From Trichomonas tenax (Eukaryota > Parabasalia > Trichomonadida > Trichomonadidae), in assembly GCA_023091735.1 (NCBI GenBank), contig JALKBU010000015.1:62001-126000 (forward strand): a stretch of DNA of 64,000 nucleotides, given 5' to 3'. The notes under the pieces are model-generated. The model was not told the DNA's origin. It saw only the letters and a program-made list of their open reading frames with translations, and did no database searches. Positions within the stretch are counted from its first letter, which is position 1, and each line of letters opens with the position of its first letter. The translations under genes were made by a program, and so were the position numbers. This document shows, one piece after another, positions 44,890-54,900 of this stretch.

Positions 44890-47016
44890 ATGGCACTGCC
44901 GTACAATCTTCAGTGGGCGAGGGACGACCTCGACAAGGCGCTGACGAAATTCGACCTCGCCGGTGTCAGAACGGGCCTCCAAGAGATTCTCACACAGCTC
45001 TCTCTTGGTGTTGACGTTTCGCCGCTTCTTGGATCAGTCATTTGCGCTTCTGAGGCGCACGATATCCCCTGCAAGCGTATGGTTTATACCATACTCACGT
45101 CTATCGCACGAAAAGACCCAGAAACATCAATTCTCGTAACAAATTCATTGCTCAAAGATTGCTCATCGAACAACCCAATCGTCGCTGGCATGGCGTTGCG
45201 TGCGATCTGCGACATCGAGGTTTCTACGCTTGCAGACGAATTCCCGAAGATCGTTGCCATCGGTTTGGCAGCATCAAATCCATATGTCAGGCGTATGGCC
45301 GTTCTGGCGACAATCCACCTCAACAAGATCAACTCAGAAGCGATCAAAGAGAAAGGCATCGTCAACAGACTCTACGAATTACTTCGTGATCGTGATCCGC
45401 AGATCATTTGCAACTCATTGTTTGCTCTCTCCGACATCCTCAAGAACGAGGGCGGAATCAACTTCGACATGAAGCTCATTCACCATTTAGTCAACTTACT
45501 TCCAAAGTTCTCTGAGTGGGCTCAATCCGAGGCTCTCCAGGTTATTTCAAAGTACCAGCCAGAGTCCGACAAGGAGAGATTCGATATCATGAACATCGTC
45601 GATCCATATTTGTCATCTGCATCAGCATCTGTCCTCATCGCAGCAACAAAGGTTTTGCTCGCTCTTACAGACTCCAAGCAGGACCTCCAGAAGCAGGTTA
45701 TCATGCGTGTCATTCCAAAGTACATCACACACATGAACGCTAGCTCACCAGAAGTTGTTTACCCAATTTTGAAGCACCTCTTCATTTTGGCTAGAAGATT
45801 CCCAGACACATTCAAGCCTTACGTCCCACACTTCTTCGTTGCATTCACAGATACACCATACGTCGCTCAGGCAAAGTTCGAGCTCCTGAAGCTTATCACC
45901 GAGGAAACATGGGCTCGCGATGTCATTGAAACAACAGCAAGATATGCACTTCTTGAGAAGCCATTTACAGTCCCACCAAGCATAAAGCTCCTCAGAGATA
46001 TTTCTCTTTCCGTCAATGGTGCTGTCAAGTTCGTTGTCATCAAGATGAGAGTTTTCTTCGACATGAAGCGCAGAAATATCATCAACGAGTGCCTTACAAT
46101 TCTCCCAGATCTCATGAGAAGAATCCCATCTGCACTTCCAGACTTGATCTCACTTGTTCCATCTGAGCCTCCGGTTGAGTCCACACCAGACGCTCTCGCA
46201 GCTTATGCATGGATTCTGGGTGAATACGGCGACAAGATCAAAGATGCCGTTTACTGCATTGAGCACATCATGCTCAAGTTCTGGGAGAAGAAGGATAATT
46301 TCAACATGAAGTTATCGCTTCTTACATCAATCACAAAACTCTTCTTCATCACCCCAGCCGAGGCAAGACCAGTTCTCGCTGCAGCCATATCACTCGGACA
46401 GCATGATGAACATCCAGGTGTCAAGGCTAGAGCCAACTTCATCTTCCAGCTCCTCAAGCAGGACCTCGATGCATGCAGAGCTGCTCTCCTCACTGCCAAG
46501 CAATCACAAGAGCCATTCGTTGAAGATGCCGACGCAGAGACTGTCGATATGGTCTTCGATGAATACAACACATTCTCTGTTGTCTTCGACAAGCCAGAAT
46601 CCGAGTGGTCCCTTCAGAAGGAGGAAGTCGAACTCGAAGTCGATGAAGAAGAAGAGGCTGGCGATGACCACAAGCTTGAGGAGATCAGTGGCGAAATGGT
46701 CATTTCTCCAGAGCTCTTCGAGGAAATGTGGGGCTCAGAAGGCATCGAGACACTTGAAGACAGTGTCAGCCTTGGCTATGAACTTGAGCTTGATCAGTTT
46801 GCTGAAGCTGTTGAAGAGGCCAATATCAAGATCATCGCCCGTGGTGAAGCCGAAGGCGGCGGCAGCATGCTTTACGCTTATGGCTATGTCGATGGCAACG
46901 TTGCTATCATTCAGTGCACTGAAAAGGGCGGTGAGATGTCATTTACCATCAAGGCCGAGAACGGGGAAGTTGCTGGTCAGTTCCGTGACTTCTGGCTCGA
47001 GTTCTTCAACGAGTAA
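44890..47016 (+). CDS. Adaptor complex beta subunit, AP-4 beta-like
   Basis: Large beta-adaptin subunit of a heterotetrameric vesicle coat adaptor, 708 residues. The trunk (1-~540) is an ARM/HEAT solenoid with beta-adaptin signatures: LLKDCSSNNPIVAGMALRAICDI, NPYVRRMAVLATIHLNKI and LYELLRDRDPQIICNSLFALSDILKNEGG. AP-4-type features are the ILKNEGGINFDMKLIHHLVNLLPKFSEWAQSEAL block, DKERFDIMNIVDPYLSSASASVLIAATKVLLAL, a very short hinge with EFNTFSVVF-like DEYNTFSVVFDKPESEW, and a C-terminal platform-like domain (ISPELFEEMW...). AP-1/2 beta proteins are longer (900+), with a hinge and sandwich ear that are missing here. AP-4 works at the trans-Golgi, independent of clathrin. Start at the first ATG. 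A 53-bp tandem repeat lies upstream. Confidence 0.85.
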   Translation: MALPYNLQWARDDLDKALTKFDLAGVRTGLQEILTQLSLGVDVSPLLGSVICASEAHDIPCKRMVYTILTSIARKDPETSILVTNSLLKDCSSNNPIVAGMALRAICDIEVSTLADEFPKIVAIGLAASNPYVRRMAVLATIHLNKINSEAIKEKGIVNRLYELLRDRDPQIICNSLFALSDILKNEGGINFDMKLIHHLVNLLPKFSEWAQSEALQVISKYQPESDKERFDIMNIVDPYLSSASASVLIAATKVLLALTDSKQDLQKQVIMRVIPKYITHMNASSPEVVYPILKHLFILARRFPDTFKPYVPHFFVAFTDTPYVAQAKFELLKLITEETWARDVIETTARYALLEKPFTVPPSIKLLRDISLSVNGAVKFVVIKMRVFFDMKRRNIINECLTILPDLMRRIPSALPDLISLVPSEPPVESTPDALAAYAWILGEYGDKIKDAVYCIEHIMLKFWEKKDNFNMKLSLLTSITKLFFITPAEARPVLAAAISLGQHDEHPGVKARANFIFQLLKQDLDACRAALLTAKQSQEPFVEDADAETVDMVFDEYNTFSVVFDKPESEWSLQKEEVELEVDEEEEAGDDHKLEEISGEMVISPELFEEMWGSEGIETLEDSVSLGYELELDQFAEAVEEANIKIIARGEAEGGGSMLYAYGYVDGNVAIIQCTEKGGEMSFTIKAENGEVAGQFRDFWLEFFNE

Positions 47017-47175
47017 ATCATTCCTTTCTATGAACGTAATTTCATATTCTATTTAATACACCCTTAATTATCATTCAAATTTTTGCATTATTTTGACGAT
47101 TCTTTTGCTTTTTACGTTACAAGCTTATCAAACAATATATATTGACTACCTCATCAAAACAGCCGTGAACCAGAG

Positions 47176-47442
47176 ATGAAGAGAGAATGTGGCTATCAGA
47201 ATATACAAAGTTATAAATGCTCAGGATTCCCACAAAAGTGCGGTTTCGTTATAGATCGCGAATACAAGTGCGAAATGAAGACTGAGATGGTAATGAAATG
47301 CAAAAATGTTGTGGACCATGAGCTAAGGACCGGAGTTGGTGATCTCCACAAGTTCTAATTCAATGATAATTGGGCTGTCGAGGAAATCGTTAAGGTTAAC
47401 AGCGACATTGAAGCCAAAATCAGAGCACTTCTTAACATTTAG
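47176..47442 (+). pseudogene. C-terminal fragment of an unidentified gene with in-frame TAA
   Basis: The frame reads 60 codons (MKRECGYQNIQSYKCSGFPQ..., ...VVDHELRTGVGDLHKF) to TAA. It then continues in frame for 27 protein-like codons (FNDNWAVEEIVKVNSDIEAK...) to TAG at 47440-47442. Just upstream, another frame gives IDYLIKTAVNQR (47141-47176), so a frameshift is also likely. The pattern is that of the 3' end of a decayed gene copied next to the adaptin gene. The family was not recognised. Confidence 0.45.
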
Positions 47443-47601
47443 GTATAAATCTTATAGTTTTTGCCTATCTTTTTTTCTTCTTTTTTATGTCTTCAGCCAA
47501 ATTTGATTGATGATATGATGTCTACTAATTGAAATAGATCTATATTTCAAACAATGGCCGTAAGTTTCGAAATAATAAACAGTTTAACTAAAAATAACAA
47601 A

Positions 47602-47845
47602 TTAGTAGCTTCCAACTCTCCTAATCCTACACGTATATTCCAAATCATCGATTCCTGCCAATGGAGCCTTTCTAACTGTTGCAAATGTTGCATATGCAAT
47701 GATATTTTGCTTCCGACGTAAAAAGGAATATCGTTCTTCCATTCAATTTCGTAAATTAAACTCAACATAAAAAGAGAGTTTTATCTGATGTAAAATTTCA
47801 TCATATGTCTTAAATGATGTGCTTTCAAATATTGCTCGTTTACAA
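47602..47845 (-). pseudogene. Coding remnant, unidentified
   Basis: A minus-strand frame reads KRAIFESTSFKTYDEILHQ and on to YVEFNLRN, then TGA, then MEERYSFLRRKQNIIAYATF, continuing to a TAA. The residues look like real protein on both sides of the stop. A second, longer frame over the same DNA (47547-47768) is less protein-like. The family is unknown. Confidence 0.4.
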
Positions 47846-48947
47846 CCCACAGTTTATCTGTCCAATTAATTTTTGACGATGAATGCGGCACTGAATCTTC
47901 TTCTCAATATCATTATGACAAGAATACGCTCTGTATAAGTTTAGAAGAGAGATTTTAATGATAGACAGATTTTGGTCCAATTTTTGATAACTTCTATCTA
48001 GCAGTATAAAAAATTTGAATAACAGCATGCAAAGCATCTGCTTTAAGTGTTTTATTAAACAAATATAGTTTTCATCCTCCTCCTTTTCAATTGAAAATTC
48101 TTCAAATGTATCAATATAGATTTATCCATACCTTTGTTTCTGCAGAGAGAAGAGCAATAGCAATATCATGTTTTCGAGTTTTATTTTGACCGTATTTGAG
48201 TTTCAAAACAAAATATCGAAAATCGGCTTATCTCTTTTGCATTTAGCATGAAAACACTCTATAGATGATTGTTGAATGAAGAATGATCGAACTTTTCGAT
48301 CACTTTGAGACTTCAAATTTTAATGAGACTCGAATAATCAGCATCAGCAGCCATAAACATTGTATTTCAACAGTAAACAATTATAAGTAAATCAGTTACC
48401 AAACACAGTATCAAAAACATAAAATCAGTTATTTCTGAATATCAAATTCTGGTCGTTCGAAACCATGCGCACACGTTTATCATTGATCTCAGATATGGAA
48501 TTCACTCACCAAACAAAGAACTGACGAGCTTCATTATCTTTTTCCAGTCGTTAAATGTTGATGAGAAATTGACGATGCAATTAAGCTTTTTTATCATAAA
48601 GGTATATGAATATCCATTCTGGGAAAGTTTTGTTTTTTCTATTTTTCTATTAGTGATCACAAATGCGTGTTATCTATATGTGGAAACGCTTAAACACATG
48701 ACGCATATTTGTTTAATCATAGAAATACAGGTCAATAATGATGTATTACATGAATGATAATTTTTTATTTCTCTGACCTTCATAATTTTTCGATTTTTCT
48801 AGAATACATTGTTTCTAATGCCAATTTTAATGGTATTTGTGTGACTAAAAATGATAATTAAACAAAATATATTTATTGCCGTAAAATGATACAAAAAAAA
48901 AAAAAAAAAAAATAACAATATAACAATATAAAAAAACGCAATGGGAA
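47846..48947. other. Intergenic, gene-poor
   Basis: About 1.1 kb of AT-rich DNA with scattered short readings and no convincing gene. The minus-strand stretch at 47860-47900 (DIEKKIQCRIHRQKLIGQI) may belong to the remnant next to it. A 24-base A run lies at about 48889-48912, i.e. a T run just past the 3' end of the giant minus-strand gene. Confidence 0.4.
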
Positions 48948-51900
48948 TTAGAATGGTAATGAAGGCATTTCTGAGGGATCTGGCTTCTTCGACTTCTTAA
49001 CTTTCTTTTTACCCTTCTTCTTGTCAACATTAAAGTCATTAGGATTCATAGCGAAGAGTCCGCCACCAGCAGGAGCGGAACCAATTGGTTGTAGTCCAGG
49101 GGGACCTCCTGCGCCAATTGGAGGCAGCTCACCCATTGGACCTGGACCAGCAGGTGTAGCGCCGATTGGATGAATCGAGATTTGTGGCAATCCACCTGCT
49201 GCAGGGGAAGAATCGATTGGCGGTATTGTGATCTGAGGGATTCCACTTGGTGATGATGGTATTGTGAGTTGTGGTGTTCCATTTCCGGATGTTGAGCCAC
49301 CGATTGGAGGAAGATTGAGTTGAGGTGAACCATTGCCTGATGTCGTTGAGCCTCCAATTGGTGAGATTGATAACGGTGGCATTCCACTGCCTGACGTCGA
49401 TCCACCGATTGGTGGAAGATTGAATTGAGGGATTCCAGTTCCAGATGTTGTTCCTCTAACACCTGGTGCACTGACTTGGATTGTCGGGAGTCCATTTCCG
49501 GAGCTATTCAAGGGTGGGATCTGAGGCATTCCGCTGCCTGATCCGTTCATTGGCATTGGCTGGAGAGGAGGTAATGTGTTGCTTCCAGACTTTGGCGCTG
49601 GTGCTGTCTCTATCGATGGTAACTCGACCGACGCTGCCACTGTAACAGATGAATTGTCAATTGGAGGAGGCATTGCATCAATCTGAGGACCATCAAGATT
49701 AAGTTGACCAAGCGGCGGAAGATTACCAGCATTAGTGTTATCCATCGAAGGAAGTCCCGGCATTCCACCAAGTTGGTTGATGTCCAATGGAGGCATTCCT
49801 CCTAAATCTGTCATTCCTCCAACTTGTGGTGCATCTAATTGAGATATTCCACCTAAATTGGAATTATCTAATACAAGAAGATCTGACATTCCGCTCAAAT
49901 TAGAGTTGTCAAGCGGTGGAATGTTTGGCATTCCTCCAAGTTGAGAAGCATCCAACTGAGGCAAAGATGCAAATCCACCCATTTGAGAAGCATCAATCTG
50001 AGGCATTCCATCCAATTGTGGAACATCTAGTTGTGGCATTCTTCCTAAGTTAGCACTATTATCTATTGGTGGGATTGTTGGCATTCCGCCGTTTTGAGGA
50101 TTATCCAATTTCGGTAATGCATCAAAACCAGGTGCATTAAGTTGTAGCAGTTCTCCAGGGTTTACGTTATCTAATGGAGCAATGGAAGGCATTCCGCCAA
50201 GTTGCGGCATTCCTCCTAAGTTGGAATTGTCTAATGATGGAATTCCTCCTAAATTGGTGTTATCAAGCGGAGCAATTGATGGCATTCCGCCAAGATTATC
50301 AAGAGGAGGTATTGCAGCCAATCCACCGATTTGTTGATCATCGAGCTTTGACAGGTTATCGAATTGAGGAACTTCCAATTGTGGAATTGCTCCGAGTTGA
50401 GGCATATCTCCTATTTGCTGTCCATCAGGAGTATCTATGTTAAATAGAGGATCATTCTCATATGATCCAATATTTCCTGTGCTTTCAACTGCGACTGTTG
50501 GTGCAATAGAACCAGAATCATCCATTGGAATTGGAGCACCCATTAAAGGCATGAAAGGTGGCTCTGCATGGAGAAGTGGTGATATATCGTTTCCGTTTGC
50601 AAGTGGAGAAGGAGCTAATTGAGAGAATCCTCCTTGTGACTTCTTCTTGTTTGGATTTTCCATCGGAGGCGGAGATAGTTGTGGAGGTGGAGATAATTGT
50701 GACATTCCACTGTTTGGAGGCTGCTTTGGTTCTGGCTTAGATACTGCAGCTGCTGGAGGTTTGATTTCTGGTGAATTCATTGGCGGAATTCCGAGCGCAG
50801 CCGGTGGTTTAGCGTCTGGAACATTAAGCTGAGGAATACCACTTGCTGACGGTGGTTTCGCTTTAGGATTTGAAAGTGGCGGAATTCCACTAGACGAAGG
50901 AGGTTTAGCTGCTGGATTTAATAGTGGTGGAATTCCATTAGATGACGGAGGTTTCATTTCTGGTACATTAAGTTGAGGAATTACACTTGCTGAAGGCGGT
51001 TTCGCTGCTGGGTTTGCAAGAGACGGAATTCCAGATTGTGGTTTAATTTCTGGAACTGCTGCTTGTGGAATTCCTATTCCAGGAGGTGGCTCTAAGTCGT
51101 TAATAGATATTGTTGGTATTCCGCTTGAAGAAGGTTTGATATATGTTTGAGAATCCTGTGACTCTGGTGTTATATTAGAAGGTTGTTGCGCGTTTGTTCC
51201 CATTGGTTTAGAATTGGCAGTGGTGGTGTTGGGATTTCGCTCACCACTGCCATCAGATTTTAATGGATCATCAAACCCAACAGGATTGAAGCCAGCGCGT
51301 GAATCAGGGACCATTAAAGGAGAGTCGTTTCCAAGCTGCATTGGACTCATCATGTCAATACCCGGAGGAGCACCGAGAGGAATCGATTCTAATGGAGGAG
51401 GGGCAAATGATGCGTCAATACCAGACGGAGTCATTGCTAAACCACCGAGCTGATCTGATGGAGATGGGATTCCTAAACCTGCAAGTGGATCACTACCACC
51501 TAAACCGCCAATGTTGTTGAGATCTGGAAGCTGAGAAATTCCACCGAGGTCACCTATGCCGCCAAGAGGATCATTACCTCCTGGAAGTGCTCCTATACCA
51601 CCAAGTGGATCGCTTGTGCCTGGTAAAGCTCCAAGTCCTGACAACGGATCATTACCAGTTGGCATTGATAAACCAGCAAGAGGATCATTTCCTGCCGGTA
51701 ATGCACCAATACCTCCAAGAGGATCGCTTGTGTTCGGTAAGCCGCTAAGTGGATCGTTTTCAGGAGGCATTCCTAAGCCAGCGAGTGGATCAGGAGCTTC
51801 TGACATTCCTCTGAGTCCAGAAAGTGGATCTGAGACTTGTGGAATTCCACCTAATGGATCCGATGTACCCGGCATTCCTCCCATTCTGGAGAGTGGATCA

Positions 51901-54900
51901 TTTGGTAAACCGCCAAGTCCTGCAAGTGGATCACTTATTGCTGGAAGGCTGCCAAGTGGATCTGGTGTTGATATCATTCCTCCCATTCCACCTAAAGGAT
52001 CAGGAGCAGCTGACATTCCACCAATACCTGACAATGGATCTGGAGATGCTGTCAGTTCACTGAGAGGATCGCTGACATTCATGACGCCAAGTGGATCATT
52101 CTGCGGTGGCATTCCGTCCATTCCAGACAGTAGGTCATTCATTTGAGGAGCATCAACTGGCGGGAATCCTCCGGTTTGTGTGTTATCGATAGGCGGGAAT
52201 CCTCCGTCCATTGGTGGGAAGCCTCCTCCAATTGGTGGGAATCCACCATTCATCGGCGGCATTCCGCTGTCGCCGACTGGTTGGGATTCAACTTCCTCTG
52301 GTTCCTTCTTATCTTCACTTTCATCTATGTTCTTGTCGAGAGCATTAAGAACTGCAAGTGGATCTCCGAGGCCAGAGAATGAATCCGGAATCTCGAAGCT
52401 GTTTTCTATAGTATCTTTACCCATCAAGCCAGCGAGTGGATCGAAGTCAGCCTTTGGAGGTTCTTCAGATGGCTTCTCCTCCTCAACCTTTGGCTCTTCA
52501 ATTGGTTCAAATGATTCTGGCTCTTTGTCTGAACTTGCTTTAAGCAGAGAATCTTCAACTTTCTGAGAGTCATTGAGCAAAAGATTTGGTGATGAACTGA
52601 TGCTCTTGACTTTCTTCGCTACCTTCTTTCCACCTTTCTTAACGATTGGCTTCTCAACGACTGAAGCAGGAGTACTGCTTGCAACTTTCTTTGCTGAGGC
52701 TGATTTCTTTGCTGTCTTCTTCACTGCCTTCTTTGCTGGAGCTGCTTCCTTCTTCTCTTCTTTAGGCTTAACTGATGATGTTTTATCTTTCTTTGATGGT
52801 AACTTTTCCTTCTTGAGTGTCTTCTTTTCGACACTTGGTTTGCGATCAACGCTTTGTCTCCTTGATGACTTCTTATCTTCCACTGATTTTTCACGCTTCT
52901 TCTCAGTTAATGGCTTCCTTTCAACAGATTTCTTCCTATCACCATTCGAATGATAGTGATGATGAGAATGATGGTGGTGATAAGATTCAGATGATTCATC
53001 GTCAGAGTCTTCATATTTCTTGGATTTCCTTTCAACACTGTTTGTTCTTTCAGAGTGATGATGCTTCTTTTCAGAGCTTGGTTTGCGCGAATGCTTAGCC
53101 TCGCTTTCACCAAGATCTAACGAATCAACAGCTCTCGAGGCTCTATGCTTCTTCTTGTGTGAACTCTTTTCTGGTCTGCCGTACGAAACATCTGTGTCAG
53201 CGACATCTTTCGAACGTGATCTCTTAACTGGCGAAGAAGGACATATTGGGATATCGTTGTTATAGAAATTATCTATGTAATTCATCGAATACTTGGAATA
53301 ATGTTCTGGTGACAAATTGTTTCTGCTGCTGATATCCTTTGGTGTTGAGAAGATGTTTGATGAAGAACTCTTGTATGGCATAACAATTGGCTGTGCGTTC
53401 AGAGGATCGAAAACTCTGATGAAATCAGTGTATTCGGACATGTTTCCTGAACCGTCAACGCCAATTCTTGCAACAGCAACTTCGTTCTGCATCCATTTTC
53501 CATCCATTCTATCTGTTGTGAATTGAGGAACATAAACATCCTCACTGATATTGACTGCTTCGAGTTGTCCTTTTGATGTCTTTCTAACACCGATAATGAC
53601 AATTGTCTTTCTGATATATTTAAGTGATAATTTCTTGAAATCATTACCGTTTGTTGGTGTCAACTCTTTGACTGATTTCATTCCATCGGAGACATAGCTG
53701 CGACGATTGAGAACAATGATGTTATAGTTTCCATTACTTTCAGCATAGCTTTGAGGAACTTCGAAGTGACACTCGTAAAGTTCGAATTTTCCAGAGAATG
53801 GGTTCCATCTCTTTCTCAAGCAGTCTGTGAAAACCTTTGGAGCAGTTGAACGCTGCAATTCATCTTCCACAAGGAATTCTTCAACCTTTCCGAGAATATT
53901 CTTTCTTTCTCTAATACATTTTCTGCAGCGAATACCTTTTCCTGAATCAGGAATAACTTCTGTTCTTTCATAATTTTCAAAACTTTTGGCTTGTGGATTT
54001 CTTCTTGTTCTGATGACATTTGTGTATGTGCGTCCATCTCTGTTTCTATAAACACACTGAGAAGGACAGATAAAGTCGAGGCCAGCAATGGCATTAAAAG
54101 TGATTTCTCTGTTTTCTTCAGCCATTTCTTTGTTGCCATACCCATCATATGTTTGTCTGCAAACTTTGATTGTAGGTATTCCTAAATTGTTCTTTGGCAA
54201 CTTTGTTGGATCTAATGTTGGACAATCAATAAGTTCGCGTTCAGGAATATCTTCTTCACATTCAAAGTTAACAACTGAATGCGTATATTCATCGAATTTG
54301 TGTTTGTAAGCTTTGAAATAAGCTTTACCATCAGGATGTCTATAGATTGTCGGATCAGGAGCAATAAACTCTTTGTTTCCAACAGCTTCTTCATTGACAT
54401 CTTCTTCATCAATGTATTGTTCAACGAGTCCTGTGCGAGGATTGAGACGTGTTCGAACAACTTTAATTGTCTTCCCTCCGACTTCGTTCATTTTAACTTG
54501 TGATCGATTTGAAGCAGAAACTTCTTGAAGACATTCGGCATTGATGATAACATTGTTGAATGGAATGTATTTGACGATAATTCTGTAAATGTGTCCAGCG
54601 ACAATCCAAACGTGTTGATTTGTAATGTTTAAATTGTTCTCAAGCATTGTTGGAATATTTGGAACATCTTCTCTGCATTCGATGTTTTCAATTTTTCTTG
54701 TGACTGGATTCTTTCTCTGTCTAACGACTTTAACAAATCTCCTTTTCATTCTAACATCATATTCGATCTGTGGCGATACAAAAACGAAATCACGTGATTT
54801 TAAGATTGGCTTTTCGATTTCCACTTCTATTTGATATTCTCTGACTTCTCCTGTTCTCTTTGAGCACTTCGTCTTGATGACAGGAACAACAATGCCTTTC

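Noticed and set aside
45159..45743. Several plus and minus frames of 70-90 codons inside the adaptin gene
   Set aside because: Alternative-frame shadows of a well-conserved coding sequence.
48569..48757. 62-codon plus-strand frame with a hydrophobic core
   Set aside because: Random AT-rich translation gives Phe/Ile runs; no start context or family pattern.
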